Assembly (NCBI RefSeq): GCF_000802965.1
Contig: NZ_JSAK01000018.1
Location: 62,001 to 126,000, forward strand
From: Pseudomonas fluorescens
GTDB taxonomy: Bacteria; Pseudomonadota; Gammaproteobacteria; Pseudomonadales; Pseudomonadaceae
DNA: 64,000 bases
Reading direction: 5' to 3'
The notes beneath the pieces are model-generated. The model saw nothing but the letters and a program-made list of their open reading frames with translations. It did not search any database and had not been told where the DNA came from. How positions within the stretch are numbered: position 1 is the stretch's first letter; every line of letters starts with the position of its first letter. Both the position numbers and the translations under genes were made by a program. Shown piece by piece: positions 37,563 through 46,789 of the stretch.

Positions 37563-38468
37563 GTGCGCCAGCGTTATTTAGCCTTGCTCAGTGTGTTTGC
37601 CAGCCTTCCCGCGATGGCGCTCACTTTCCAGACCCGTCTGGAGAGCATTGAGTGGACGGTCGAAGGTGACAAGTTCGAATGCCGCCTGACTCAGCCGATC
37701 ACCGATTTCGGCTCGGGGCAGTTTGTGCGCCGTGCTGGCGAGCAGGCGACATTTCGTCTGAATGCTTACAACGCCATGATGGGCGGCGGTTCTGCGACAT
37801 TGTTGGCGGCCGCTGCCCCTTGGCAACCGGGACGTGGCGATATCAACCTGGGCACGGTGAGAATTGGCAGCGGCAATGTGCTATTCAACAGCTCACAGAT
37901 TCAGGCCGGGCGTTTGATCAGTGGCCTCATGGATGGGCGCAGTCCGGTGGTTCGGCATTCCTCGGGCGACGGCCGGGTGTCGGAAGTGCGGTTGCTGCCG
38001 GTCAAATTCAGCAAGGCTTTCGCTGATTATCAGGGCTGCGTGGCCAAGTTGTTGCCGCAAAACTTCGAGCAAGTGAAACAGTCCGAGGTTGGCTTCCCTG
38101 GTGGAGGTATCGATCTGGATGCCGCCGCCAAAGCCAAGCTGCAGGTCATGCTGGAGTACATGAAGGCTGATCCGACGGTCAATCACATCGAACTCGATGG
38201 CCACTCCGACAATAGCGGCAACCGATTGACCAATCGTGATCTGTCACGCCGCCGGGCCTTGGCCGTCATGGAGTTTTTCAAGGCCAACGGGATTCAGGAA
38301 TCGCAAATCACTATCCGTTTTCACGGCGAGCGTTATCCGTTGGCGCCCAACACCAACAACGCCAACCGCTCGAAGAATCGCCGGGTAGCCGTACGCCTGG
38401 AGCGAGGGGCTCCGGCGGAGCAGGTTGCCCCTCAGGCTACGAAACCGGCAGCGTCGGCGACTTCCTGA
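37563..38468 (+). CDS. motY: Flagellar motor accessory protein MotY (OmpA family)
   Basis: A 301-residue exported protein with a short signal peptide (MRQRYLALLSVFASLPAMA) and a C-terminal OmpA-like peptidoglycan-binding domain (from about 190; LDGHSDNSGNRLTNRDLSRRRA and FHGERYPLAPNTN). In Pseudomonas MotY helps hold the MotAB/MotCD stators at the flagellar base. The GTG at 37563 follows GGAG by seven bases and gives the signal peptide at the N-terminus. Its place between pyrC and argG matches the MotY locus of Pseudomonas; other OmpA proteins remain a weaker alternative. Confidence 0.88.
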   Translation: MRQRYLALLSVFASLPAMALTFQTRLESIEWTVEGDKFECRLTQPITDFGSGQFVRRAGEQATFRLNAYNAMMGGGSATLLAAAAPWQPGRGDINLGTVRIGSGNVLFNSSQIQAGRLISGLMDGRSPVVRHSSGDGRVSEVRLLPVKFSKAFADYQGCVAKLLPQNFEQVKQSEVGFPGGGIDLDAAAKAKLQVMLEYMKADPTVNHIELDGHSDNSGNRLTNRDLSRRRALAVMEFFKANGIQESQITIRFHGERYPLAPNTNNANRSKNRRVAVRLERGAPAEQVAPQATKPAASATS

Positions 38469-38597
38469 CCTGACGGTCATCGTCGCGCTCTCGACAGATT
38501 CTGTCGCTTCGTCGTCATAAGCTGTCGCGCCTCTGTAAATTATTCTGTATGAGCGGTAGACTTCACGGCTTTCCGTAGAACCCCGTGGAGTGATGGC

Positions 38598-39815
38598 ATG
38601 GCGGACGTAAACAAGGTCGTTCTGGCGTATTCCGGCGGCCTGGACACTTCGGTGATCCTCAAGTGGCTGCAGGATACTTATAACTGTGAAGTCGTGACCT
38701 TCACCGCTGACCTGGGTCAGGGCGAAGAGGTCGAACCTGCACGCGCCAAGGCTCAGGCCATGGGCGTCAAAGAAATCTACATCGACGACCTGCGCGAAGA
38801 ATTCGTGCGCGATTTCGTGTTCCCGATGTTCCGCGCCAACACCGTTTATGAAGGCGAGTACCTGCTGGGTACTTCCATCGCTCGTCCGTTGATCGCCAAA
38901 CGCCTGATCGAAATTGCCAACGAAACCGGCGCTGACGCCATTTCCCACGGCGCCACCGGTAAAGGTAACGACCAGGTTCGTTTCGAACTGGGAGCGTACG
39001 CCTTGAAGCCAGGCGTGAAAGTGATCGCTCCGTGGCGCGAATGGGACTTGCTGTCCCGTGAAAAGCTGATGGATTACGCTGAAAAGCACGCGATCCCGAT
39101 CGAGCGTCACGGCAAGAAAAAATCCCCGTACTCGATGGATGCCAACCTGCTGCACATCTCCTATGAAGGCGGCGTGCTGGAAGACACCTGGACCGAGCAC
39201 GAAGAAGACATGTGGAAATGGACCGTCTCCCCGGAGAAGGCTCCCGACAAGCCGCAATACCTGGAACTGACCTACCGCAACGGCGACATCGTCGCACTGG
39301 ACGGCGTCGAAATGACCCCGGCTACCGTGCTGGCGACCCTGAACCGTATCGGTGGCGAACACGGTATCGGTCGTCTGGACATCGTCGAGAACCGTTACGT
39401 GGGCATGAAGTCCCGCGGCTGCTACGAGACACCTGGCGGCACCATCATGCTGCGCGCCCACCGTGCGATCGAATCGATCACCCTGGACCGTGAAGTGGCT
39501 CACCTCAAAGACGAGCTGATGCCGAAGTACGCCAGTCTGATCTACACCGGTTACTGGTGGAGCCCTGAGCGTCTGATGCTGCAACAGATGATCGACGCGT
39601 CCCAGGCTCACGTGAACGGCGTTGTGCGCCTGAAGCTGTACAAGGGCAATGTGATCGTTACTGGCCGTAAGTCCGACGAGTCGTTGTTCGATGCCAACAT
39701 TGCGACCTTCGAGGAAGATGGCGGCGCTTACAACCAGGCGGACGCGGCAGGCTTCATCAAGCTGAACGCCTTGCGTATGCGTATTGCAGCGAATAAAGGC
39801 CGGAAGCTTTTCTGA
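38598..39815 (+). CDS. argG: Argininosuccinate synthase
   Basis: A 405-residue enzyme joining citrulline and aspartate with ATP, the step after ArgF. The pyrophosphate-binding loop [33 protein letters not shown] and [21 protein letters not shown] are signatures. Length is normal. It has no arg neighbours; a hairpin follows at 39837. Its GC content contrasts sharply with the AT-rich DNA immediately downstream. Confidence 0.98.
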   Translation: MADVNKVVLAYSGGLDTSVILKWLQDTYNCEVVTFTADLGQGEEVEPARAKAQAMGVKEIYIDDLREEFVRDFVFPMFRANTVYEGEYLLGTSIARPLIAKRLIEIANETGADAISHGATGKGNDQVRFELGAYALKPGVKVIAPWREWDLLSREKLMDYAEKHAIPIERHGKKKSPYSMDANLLHISYEGGVLEDTWTEHEEDMWKWTVSPEKAPDKPQYLELTYRNGDIVALDGVEMTPATVLATLNRIGGEHGIGRLDIVENRYVGMKSRGCYETPGGTIMLRAHRAIESITLDREVAHLKDELMPKYASLIYTGYWWSPERLMLQQMIDASQAHVNGVVRLKLYKGNVIVTGRKSDESLFDANIATFEEDGGAYNQADAAGFIKLNALRMRIAANKGRKLF

Positions 39816-39836
39816 AGCTTTTGAGCTTGTGATGGG

Positions 39837-39870
39837 TTTGTGGCCTCGTCATTGACGAGGCCACAAATTT
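39837..39870. terminator. Hairpin after argG
   Basis: TTTGTGGCCTCGTC, loop ATT, GACGAGGCCACAAA followed by TTTGC. It is a strong inverted repeat 22 bases past the stop; the T tract is short, so termination efficiency is uncertain. Confidence 0.65.
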
Positions 39871-39934
39871 GCAAAATATCGTTTCTGTATGACACTGCGC
39901 TTCATTCATTTTTATCGTCTGGTGCTCCCTTGCG

Positions 39935-40639
39935 TCACGATTGATTGCTGTGCGCCATCATGCTGCTTTGATCAATGATCGTCATCTCGTGTGAATTCAA
40001 GTTATAAGCCACATAAAAAGCGGCGCTGCCTTGTTTTCTTGTCTGCTTTGAGCGTGCGCTTTCTTTCACCAACCTCTCCGATTCTGCACCGGTAAGAAAC
40101 AAAATTACGCGGCCCTTCCTCGCCTGTGGTTTTTTGATTTTCTCCAGTAAAGTGCCGAACTCGATTTTTTCGCTCACCCAACGGGCATCAATGATGTAGA
40201 GGTCTTCCAAAAGCTCCGGCATCCGGCCGTGATGCTGAACCGAGAGGGTAGCCGATAGGTCGGTTTCGATCGGCGGGGCCTGTGCAGTTCGCGAGGGCGG
40301 AACTGATCGCCAATCATCAATCGACGAATCCCGGCCACTGTTGTCGAGCGACATCATTGAGTTGTCATTTTCCGGGCGCTCGACATTGTCCAGCGCCTTC
40401 ATGAAGTGTTCTTCCTTTTCAAAGTCCGAAGGCGCGTAAAGCGACCGATAGTTAAAGTTGAGCGTGGCGAAAAAAAGAAGCAGCAAGTAAAAAGGAAAGC
40501 TGATCAAGAACCAGATGTAAATTTCACGATCCTCATTGTCCAGAAAAGGCAATGAGATGGCCGCCGATGTTTCTGATAGCGTTGCGAATATCGCGATAAT
40601 GGTCATGGGGTTGGTCATTCTTTTTTTGAGTTTTGTCAT
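39935..40639 (-). CDS. Unknown two-helix membrane protein in an AT-rich patch
   Basis: A 234-residue protein I cannot assign to a family. Two membrane helices are clear: about 11-31 (NPMTIIAIFATLSETSAAIS) and 40-61 (YIWFLISFPFYLLLLFFATL), followed by NFNYRSLYAPSDF, a low-complexity linker (about 85-130) and a soluble alpha/beta domain (about 140-225, with ARKGRVILFLTGAESERLV). The two-helix head resembles heads I associate with assorted bacterial proteins of unknown role; this is memory, not a search. The gene is lower in GC than argG and converges on it, and it may have arrived by transfer. A shorter start at Met8 or Met12 is possible. Confidence 0.65.
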   Translation of the reverse strand: MTKLKKRMTNPMTIIAIFATLSETSAAISLPFLDNEDREIYIWFLISFPFYLLLLFFATLNFNYRSLYAPSDFEKEEHFMKALDNVERPENDNSMMSLDNSGRDSSIDDWRSVPPSRTAQAPPIETDLSATLSVQHHGRMPELLEDLYIIDARWVSEKIEFGTLLEKIKKPQARKGRVILFLTGAESERLVKESARSKQTRKQGSAAFYVAYNLNSHEMTIIDQSSMMAHSNQS

Positions 40640-41196
40640 ATCTTTTTCTCATGTGATTTAATCTTTTCTTAGTTCGCTTGTGGTTGTTGTGGTTATTGGT
40701 TGTCATAGTATCTGTGGTGTTTGTAGTTTGGTTATTTTATTTTAACTGTGTAATGTTTTTTTGAATTTGTAATTGCTTCTCTGTTTTTGGTTTTTAAATT
40801 GCTCTTCTGTAATAATTGATCATGAGTGTTTTTTTGCTGTAAGAGCAAGTGGATGCATTGTGTATGATATTTCTGGTATGAATGTGGATTCAGAAAATAT
40901 CAGTTACTTCCGACCTTTGTTTAATGGTTGGTGCTTGTCGGAATGCCGCTGTTTCGCATTTCTAACTGATTTTTCGTTCGTGAGTCGTTACAAAAAACTA
41001 TTGAGAATTGAATTGTCTTCACGCTTGTTCCGTTTTCGAGGCATCGTGTCATTGGTTTTTTTGTAAGACTAATCCGCAATATTTGTAGGGAATGTCTCTC
41101 GCTGTGGGTGGCCGGGGGGCACGGCATGCCATGGATGAAACGACTAGGCTATTGTGCGGGCTCTAAAAATTCGAACAGCGAAAATTGGACTTGCCC
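40640..41196. other. AT-rich intergenic region before the orphan response regulator
   Basis: About 557 bases, conspicuously rich in T on the plus strand (40680-41070). A 97-codon rightward frame (40773-41066) has odd composition and no ribosome site, so I do not call it. The regulator promoter is probably within 41070-41190. Confidence 0.55.
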
Positions 41197-41823
41197 ATGA
41201 ATAAAGTGCTGATCGTGGATGATCACCCCGTCATTCGTCTTGCGGTGCGTATGCTGATGGAACGTCATGGCTACGAAGTCATTGCAGAGACAGATAATGG
41301 CGTGGATGCATTGCAACTTGCCCGTGACTGTATGCCGGACATTGTCATTCTGGATATTGGAATACCGAAACTGGATGGGCTGGAAGTTATTGCGCGGTTG
41401 GCATCGACAGCAATGCCGGTGAAGGTATTGATACTGACGTCGCAGGCGCCCGGGCATTTTTCCATGCGTTGCATGCAATCGGGGGCGGCTGGATATGTCT
41501 GCAAGCAACATGACTTGACTGAGTTGCTCAGTGCAATCAAGGCGGTATTGTCCGGTTATAGTTACTTTCCCAATCAGGCGTTGCATACAGTGCGTGCAAG
41601 CCTTGGGAATGCCAGCGAAGCGGATATGGTAGATCGGCTTTCAGGGCGCGAAATGATGGTCTTGCAACAGTTGGCCAAGGGCAAGACTAATAAAGAGATT
41701 GCTGACGGGATGTTCCTTAGTAACAAGACCGTCAGTACTTACAAGACGCGTCTTTTATTAAAGCTTAATGCGCGCTCTTTGGTTGACCTGATTGAATTGG
41801 CTCAACGCAATGGGCTTGTGTAA
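41197..41823 (+). CDS. Orphan NarL/BvgA-type response regulator
   Basis: A 208-residue two-component regulator with a receiver domain (phosphoacceptor D53 in IVILDIGIPKLDG; acidic pair in VLIVDDHPVIR) and a C-terminal LuxR-type helix-turn-helix (about 147-195, LSGREMMVLQQLAKGKTNKE). The closest type I recall is BvgA/EvgA, whose partners are BvgS-type hybrid kinases. No kinase gene is next to it. The start ATG 41197 gives the standard MNKVLIVDDH; the frame opens four codons earlier at a TTG. It is followed by a terminator. Confidence 0.9.
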   Translation: MNKVLIVDDHPVIRLAVRMLMERHGYEVIAETDNGVDALQLARDCMPDIVILDIGIPKLDGLEVIARLASTAMPVKVLILTSQAPGHFSMRCMQSGAAGYVCKQHDLTELLSAIKAVLSGYSYFPNQALHTVRASLGNASEADMVDRLSGREMMVLQQLAKGKTNKEIADGMFLSNKTVSTYKTRLLLKLNARSLVDLIELAQRNGLV

Positions 41824-41881
41824 TCCGTTAGCGTAGAGCGATATGCGATGAACGGGCATTTATCGCAAGTCGGAACATAAT

Positions 41882-41910
41882 AAAAAAAGCCTCCGTTTCG
41901 GGAGGCTTTC
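41882..41910. terminator. Terminator between the response regulator and PA3496-family gene
   Basis: AAAAAAAGCCTCC, loop GTTTC, GGGAGGCTTTC. The A tract favours the leftward gene; it lies between converging genes. Confidence 0.8.
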
Positions 41911-41915
41911 AGGTG

Positions 41916-42095
41916 TCATAAGTCAAAATCGTAATCGGCCAATTGCTTTTGCAGTCGGCGCTCCTCCAAAAGGTTATCGATGGTACGGCGCTTGCTAAGG
42001 TTGGTTTTCGCTACTTCAACCACCGGTTCAGCGTCATCAGCCTCCACGGGGGTGAAATCGTCCTCTACGTCCAATTGCTCTTTGCCAGTGCTCAT
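41916..42095 (-). CDS. PA3496-family small protein
   Basis: A 59-residue acidic protein too short for most gene callers' cut-offs, beginning MSTGKEQLDVEDDFTPVEAD and ending in a charged helix with RRTIDNLLEERRLQKQLADY. I recognise it as the Pseudomonas PA3496 family, annotated as a putative envelope integrity protein, which lies next to nth in P. aeruginosa as here. No signal peptide or membrane helix is seen. Function is not established. Confidence 0.85.
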   Translation of the reverse strand: MSTGKEQLDVEDDFTPVEADDAEPVVEVAKTNLSKRRTIDNLLEERRLQKQLADYDFDL

Positions 42096-42201
42096 TTAGT
42101 TACTCCAGGCTAAGACGGCCTTTGGGGCTCCTTATATCGATATTCTTCCAGTCGGTAAAAAAGATTTTTTCAATCGATAAATCAATAAACTTAATAGTGT
42201 C

Positions 42202-42840
42202 TCAATCGTCCGAGGTCTTGTGCTTGTATTCGCACAGGTCTTCGATCCGGCAACTGCCGCAGCGAGGCTTGCGAGCGAGGCAGACGTAGCGCCCGTGGAG
42301 GATCAACCAGTGATGGGAGTCGAGGAGGTATTCCTTGGGCACGAATTTCATCAGTTTTTTCTCCACCTCAACCACATTCTTGCCAGGCGCAATGCCGGTG
42401 CGGTTGCTGACCCGGAAAATATGGGTGTCTACGGCCATGGTCAGCTGACGGAACGCGGTATTGAGTACAACGTTGGCGGTTTTACGGCCTACGCCGGGCA
42501 GCGCCTCGAGCTCTTCGCGGGTCTGCGGTACTTCGCCTGCGTGGCGTTCCACCAGCAAGCGACAGGTCTCGATCACGTTTTTTGCTTTGCTGTTGAACAG
42601 GCCGATGGTCTTGATGTATTCCGACAAACCCTCGACGCCCAGTGCGTGAATCGCCGCCGGGGTATTGGCTACCGGGAACAGTTTTGCAGTGGCCTTGTTG
42701 ACGCCGACATCGGTCGATTGCGCCGAAAGAATTACAGCAATCAGCAACTCGAACGGTGAGGAATAGGCCAGTTCGGTCTTCGGTTCCGGGTTGTCTTCAT
42801 GCAGCCGGCGAAAAATTTCCAGACGTTTTGCGGCATTCAT
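42202..42840 (-). CDS. nth: Endonuclease III (DNA glycosylase/AP lyase)
   Basis: A 212-residue base-excision repair enzyme removing oxidised pyrimidines. The helix-hairpin-helix with its catalytic lysine is LEALPGVGRKTANVVL, the catalytic Asp is in MAVDTHIFRVSNR, and the C-terminal [4Fe-4S] cluster is formed by CLARKPRCGSCRIEDLC. It lies directly downstream of rnfE (25-base gap) and is probably co-transcribed with rnf, as in E. coli rsx-nth. Confidence 0.97.
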   Translation of the reverse strand: MNAAKRLEIFRRLHEDNPEPKTELAYSSPFELLIAVILSAQSTDVGVNKATAKLFPVANTPAAIHALGVEGLSEYIKTIGLFNSKAKNVIETCRLLVERHAGEVPQTREELEALPGVGRKTANVVLNTAFRQLTMAVDTHIFRVSNRTGIAPGKNVVEVEKKLMKFVPKEYLLDSHHWLILHGRYVCLARKPRCGSCRIEDLCEYKHKTSDD

Positions 42841-42865
42841 CGGCAGTGCTTTTCCTTGAGGACGG

Positions 42866-43456
42866 TCAGTGTGAAAGAGGTGTCGGGCGGTGCCACGCTT
42901 GCCATGCGGCGATCAGCAACCCCAACAGAATGAAACCGCCAGGGGTAAGCGTGGCCAGGCGTAAACCACCGTCAGCGGTCAAAACCCAGCCCTGCCAGCC
43001 GGCCTGTGTCATACCGGCCAGCCACGGTAGATGAGTGGCGATCGTCCCGCTGCCGACGAGTTCGCGCAGCAGCCCCATGCTGACCAACACCAAGCCGAAG
43101 AGGCCACTCAACCGCAGACGATCTCGCCACGGTCTCTGGAAATAACCAGTGTGTTCCAGGACGACGCACTGCAAGGCGATCAAGCCTGCATAAATCCCCA
43201 CGTGCTGATGCCATTGCAGCGACCAGACTTGCGCACCCAACTCCGCGCAAGTGGTCAATGTGGCAGCCAGCAGCACGCTGGTCAGCAAGTGCGTCGTCGG
43301 ATGCATTTGCGGCCTCAATGCGCCCATGCTAAGGCCAAAACAACTGATCACGAGCATGAACATCAGCCACAGACCGAGAGCAGGCGTCAGCGAACTGGTG
43401 GCGCCAATCAGGGGTGCAAGCATCAGCGTGTTCTGCAGAGTCGATGATTTATTCAT
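42866..43456 (-). CDS. rnfE: Rnf electron transport complex subunit E
   Basis: A 196-residue inner-membrane protein with about six helices, homologous to RnfA and NqrD. The N-terminus MNKSSTLQNTLMLAPLIGAT fits the family, though the protein is shorter than the usual 220-230 residues. It overlaps the end of rnfG by eight bases. In Rnf complexes RnfA and RnfE form the membrane core coordinating a [2Fe-2S] cluster; the Cys positions CAELGAQ and CVVLEHTG are compatible. Start ATG 43456 is chosen over an upstream extension inside rnfG. Confidence 0.85.
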   Translation of the reverse strand: MNKSSTLQNTLMLAPLIGATSSLTPALGLWLMFMLVISCFGLSMGALRPQMHPTTHLLTSVLLAATLTTCAELGAQVWSLQWHQHVGIYAGLIALQCVVLEHTGYFQRPWRDRLRLSGLFGLVLVSMGLLRELVGSGTIATHLPWLAGMTQAGWQGWVLTADGGLRLATLTPGGFILLGLLIAAWQAWHRPTPLSH

Positions 43457-44060
43457 GGGAAGAACTTCCGAGCAGATGTTGCCGGTGTTCATCGAAGTAG
43501 CGCAACGCTTCATGGAGGGCGTTAATGACCGCCCTGGAAGTAATCGTCGCGCCGGCGATCTGGTCGAATTGCCCCTGATCTTTTCTCAGCGCCCAGCCAC
43601 TGTCGCCGGGTTCCGACCGTGATTTGCCGGAAAACACCTGAAGCCACGCATTGGGCCAGTCGGCGATCCGCGCGCCCAGGCCCGGAGTCTCCGATTGCTT
43701 GAGGGTTTTGACGCCGACCAGCCTGCCGTTGACATCAATGGCGATCAGCAAGTCAATCGTGCCGGCATAGCCCAGGGTCTGGCTGCGCAGCAACACCGCG
43801 CAAGGCTGGCTGGCTTTGGTCGCGCGGTAGCCTGTTATCAAGGTGCTGTTGGTCAACTCGGTGTTTTCGAGGGTGAGAGGCTGTTCCAGCGGTTGATTGT
43901 CATAGCTGTCGGGTGGCAACAAGTCGAGCAGGTTACGGCTGTCAATCAACCGTTGTTCAGCTGCAATACGGGGGGCGCTGCTGTACTGGACGTAATAGCT
44001 CAGACCAATGCCAACGGTGGTCAGAACTATCAGGATCGCAACGCTCGATGCGCGATTCAT
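43449..44060 (-). CDS. rnfG: Rnf electron transport complex subunit G (FMN-binding)
   Basis: A 203-residue protein with one N-terminal membrane helix (SSVAILIVLTTVGIGLSYYV) and a periplasmic FMN-binding domain. The flavinylation motif IAGATITSRAVINA carries the threonine that is covalently attached to FMN. The start ATG 44060 overlaps the rnfD stop by four bases (ATGA), so the genes are tightly coupled. Confidence 0.92.
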   Translation of the reverse strand: MNRASSVAILIVLTTVGIGLSYYVQYSSAPRIAAEQRLIDSRNLLDLLPPDSYDNQPLEQPLTLENTELTNSTLITGYRATKASQPCAVLLRSQTLGYAGTIDLLIAIDVNGRLVGVKTLKQSETPGLGARIADWPNAWLQVFSGKSRSEPGDSGWALRKDQGQFDQIAGATITSRAVINALHEALRYFDEHRQHLLGSSSHE

Positions 44061-45043
44061 GGCGCAGTTCGCTCCTGTCTTGATGCGGCAAACCGCTCCA
44101 GCGCCGGTACGCAAAGGTTCATGAGGAGTACGGCAAACGCCACGCCATCCGGGTAGCCGCCCCATGTGCGAATCACATACGTGAGCAGGCCGACGCCAAC
44201 GCCGAACAACAGTCGTGCCCCGGGGCTTTTCGCGCCGGACACCGGTTCCGTCACGATGAAAAACGCCCCCAGCATGCTCGCGCCAGTGAGCAGGTGAAAC
44301 AGCGGTGAGCCATGTGAATCGGAGCCCGAGCCGTTCCAGCACAACAAACTGCTGATGAACAGGCTGGCGAGCATGCCGACCGGTGCATGCCAGCTGAACA
44401 CTCGCTGTCGCAGAAGAAATGCACCACCGGCGAGAAAGGCCAGGTTCACCCATTCCATGCCTCGGCCACCGAAGTGACCAAACGCTAAATTTGTGGAGAA
44501 TAATTCATCCATGGTCAGGCTTTTGTTGATCCGCAGGCTGTCCAGTGCCGTCGCCTGGACCCAGGCATCCGGGGGCTGTTCCAGGCCGAATACCTGCTGC
44601 AAGCCGCCCAGCAGATTCATGCCATGGGGCGCCGGCCAGTGCGTCATCTGCTGGGGAAAGGTCACCATTACCAAGGCGAAGCCAAGCATCGCCGGGTTGA
44701 ACGGGTTGCCGCCGACGCCGCCATACAGATGCTTGCCGAACAGCATTGCGCAAGCGGCAGCACAGACCGTCAGCCACCATGGGCAGTAGGGCGGCAAGGC
44801 CAGGGCCAGCAGCGTCGCACTGACCAAGGCACTGCCGTCGCTCAAAGTGGTTTTGAGCGGGCGTCTGCGCAACTGCAATACAGCCGCTTCAACCGCCAAC
44901 GCACTAAAACTTGCCAACAGCAGATTGAATAAAACCCCCCAGCCATACAGCCAGAACAGCACAAGCAACCCCGGCAGCGTGGCTAGCAACACCCGCTTCA
45001 TGGCCTGCTGGAGGCGCTCGTCAACCGCTTCAAGGGGAGGCAT
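44057..45043 (-). CDS. rnfD: Rnf electron transport complex subunit D
   Basis: A 328-residue polytopic membrane protein of the RnfD/NqrB family. About eight to ten helices are seen with [19 protein letters not shown] and [15 protein letters not shown] signatures. The putative flavinylation site reads [11 protein letters not shown], in the place of the family's SGAT-like motif. It follows rnfB directly, with rnfC missing from between them. The start is ambiguous: ATG 45043 has the best site spacing (AGGTGG); ATG 45049 is two codons earlier. Either way it overlaps the rnfB end. Confidence 0.88.
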   Translation of the reverse strand: MPPLEAVDERLQQAMKRVLLATLPGLLVLFWLYGWGVLFNLLLASFSALAVEAAVLQLRRRPLKTTLSDGSALVSATLLALALPPYCPWWLTVCAAACAMLFGKHLYGGVGGNPFNPAMLGFALVMVTFPQQMTHWPAPHGMNLLGGLQQVFGLEQPPDAWVQATALDSLRINKSLTMDELFSTNLAFGHFGGRGMEWVNLAFLAGGAFLLRQRVFSWHAPVGMLASLFISSLLCWNGSGSDSHGSPLFHLLTGASMLGAFFIVTEPVSGAKSPGARLLFGVGVGLLTYVIRTWGGYPDGVAFAVLLMNLCVPALERFAASRQERTAP

Positions 45044-46040
45044 AGGCATCCACCTGACGTTCAGCATCGCTGAGTGCACGCTCCAGGATTTCGATCTGTT
45101 CGGCGGGCGCTTCGTTGGCTTGAGCTTTCTTCAGTTCGGCGCGGCGCATGGCCAACTGGATCTTCGCCCGATTCAAATCGGCATTCTTTGCCGGAGCCGC
45201 AACGGGTGCCGAGACGGGTGGAGCGGTGCTTTCGAGCTGCGCCAGGGCTTTTTCGGCGGCCTCGAACTGTTGTTGCAGGACAATCAGTTGCGACTGCTGT
45301 TCGAAGGTCGGCGGATGGCCGAAGGCTTTGAGCGATTTGTTCAATTGCGCCCGGCTCATCGCCAAATCGATCTTGGCTTTTTTCAACGCCGCGTCGGCAT
45401 TGGCGGCTTTCTGCGCGTGGACCCGCTCGAGGGCGGCCTGCACCGGGTCGACCGACACTTCACGTGGCTGGGCTGCGCGTTGCGCCCGGGCCTGGCGATC
45501 GGCGGCTTTCTGTTGTTCTTCCCGTTGCAGGCGGGCGTTGCGCTGTTCGAAACGGCGGCGAGCGTGATTGCGTTTGGCGGCACGGGCTCGTTGCTCCTCA
45601 ACACTGAACGCCAGACCGCCGACAATCGGCAGCACCGTAGCCATCGGCAGCGGCCGCATTTCGATGCAGTCCACGGGGCAGGGCGCCACGCAGAGGTCGC
45701 AACCGGTGCATTCGTCGATGATGACCGTATGCATCAATTTGGCCGCACCGATGATGGCGTCAACCGGGCAGGCCTGAATGCATTTGGTGCAGCCGATGCA
45801 CTCGGCTTCTCGGATGTAGGCGATCTGCGCCGGAGCCGAACCTCTACTCGCATCCAGTTCCAGCACCGGTACTTTAAGCAGCTCGGCCAAGGCTTTGATG
45901 GTTTCGCTACCGCCCGGCGGACACTTGTTGATGGGCTCACCGTTGACGATGCCTTCGGCGTAGGGCTTGCATCCGGGATGGCCGCACTTGCCGCATTGAG
46001 TCTGCGGAAGGAGGGCGTCGATGCGTTGAATCAGACTCAT
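45030..46040 (-). CDS. rnfB: RnfB-type ferredoxin with missing anchor and long repeated tail
   Basis: A 336-residue iron-sulfur protein. The first cluster is at C16, C19, C24, C40 ([13 protein letters not shown]), and two ferredoxin [4Fe-4S] sites follow at C81-C91 and C111-C121. Unlike ordinary RnfB it has no N-terminal membrane helix: it starts directly with [17 protein letters not shown]. After residue 145 it continues in a charged helical tail of about 190 residues, with two repeats, [17 protein letters not shown] (220-236) and [17 protein letters not shown] (290-306), resembling the C-terminal repeats of RnfC. It overlaps rnfA by four bases. No rnfC follows. Confidence 0.88.
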   Translation of the reverse strand: MSLIQRIDALLPQTQCGKCGHPGCKPYAEGIVNGEPINKCPPGGSETIKALAELLKVPVLELDASRGSAPAQIAYIREAECIGCTKCIQACPVDAIIGAAKLMHTVIIDECTGCDLCVAPCPVDCIEMRPLPMATVLPIVGGLAFSVEEQRARAAKRNHARRRFEQRNARLQREEQQKAADRQARAQRAAQPREVSVDPVQAALERVHAQKAANADAALKKAKIDLAMSRAQLNKSLKAFGHPPTFEQQSQLIVLQQQFEAAEKALAQLESTAPPVSAPVAAPAKNADLNRAKIQLAMRRAELKKAQANEAPAEQIEILERALSDAERQVDAYASP

Positions 46041-46606
46041 GTTTTGATCAGTCCACTGAATCCGAGAAAAGCCACTGCAATCAGGCCGGCACCGATCAAG
46101 TCGATCGGCAGGCCGCGAAAGGGCAGGGGGACATCATTATCGAGTGTGCGTTGGCGCAGGTCGTTAAACAGACTCAGCACCAGCCAGAAGCCCAGCCCGA
46201 CACCCAGGCTCAGGGCTGTGGCGTGGAAGAGGCCGTTGTCGTCCTGAGCGTTGAACAATGTCACGCCCAGGATGCCGGCATTGGCCGCCATCAGCAGCCA
46301 CAGGCCGTCGAATGAAAGCTTGGGCAGCAACCGCGCAAGCAGCTTGAGCAGAGGGGCGATCAACAGCACGCTCAGCGGTAGAAACACGAACAGGCGCAGG
46401 GCCGTCATATCCAGCGGCACAAGCAGCCAGTGATAAAACGCGTAGCCGAGCAAACCGACAATCAACATCAGGCACGTCGTTGCAATGCCCAGCGCATGGA
46501 CTTGCCGGCGTTCGCTGCCCAACAAAGGATCGACGCCCAGCGGCCAATGCAACACGAGGTTGTTGATCAGGGCAGTGCTGATGAGTGTCAGAAGCAGTTC
46601 GGTCAT
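46037..46606 (-). CDS. rnfA: Rnf electron transport complex subunit A
   Basis: A 189-residue inner-membrane protein with six helices, related to Nqr[21 protein letters not shown] is the family N-terminus. It is slightly shorter than typical RnfA (193). The cysteine normally found near the N-terminus for the [2Fe-2S] site (NNFVLxxFLGLCPF) is absent: here the sequence reads [14 protein letters not shown]. It heads the operon rnfA-B-D-G-E-nth. The longer open frame into the upstream REP is not real. Confidence 0.85.
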   Translation of the reverse strand: MTELLLTLISTALINNLVLHWPLGVDPLLGSERRQVHALGIATTCLMLIVGLLGYAFYHWLLVPLDMTALRLFVFLPLSVLLIAPLLKLLARLLPKLSFDGLWLLMAANAGILGVTLFNAQDDNGLFHATALSLGVGLGFWLVLSLFNDLRQRTLDNDVPLPFRGLPIDLIGAGLIAVAFLGFSGLIKT

Positions 46607-46635
46607 GATCGTCCATATCCGATGCTGGATATCCT

Positions 46636-46715
46636 CTGTAGGAGCTGCCGCAGGCTGCGATCTTTTGATCTTGAAAGCGGAATCAAAAGATCGCAGCCTT
46701 CGGCAGCTTCTACAG
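46636..46715. repeat. REP inverted pair, family C
   Basis: TGTAGGAGCTGCCGCAGGCT ... and the AAAGATCGCAGCCTTCGGCA complement, 30 bases upstream of rnfA, in its promoter region. Confidence 0.9.
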
Positions 46716-46738
46716 AGATAGTATGGGCCAGACATGAA

Positions 46739-46773
46739 AATCCCACAGTCGCGCGAGGCACGACTGTGGGATC
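46739..46773 (-). terminator. Terminator of metG
   Basis: ATCCCACAGTCG, loop CGCGAGGCA, CGACTGTGGGAT. The A tract on the left side becomes the T tract of the leftward transcript, 17 bases past the metG stop. Confidence 0.75.
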
Positions 46774-46789
46774 TGTTTGCCGCAATCCC

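Noticed and set aside
40773-41066. 97-codon rightward frame in the AT-rich gap
   Set aside because: Cys/Phe-rich chance-like sequence without a ribosome site or recognisable domain.
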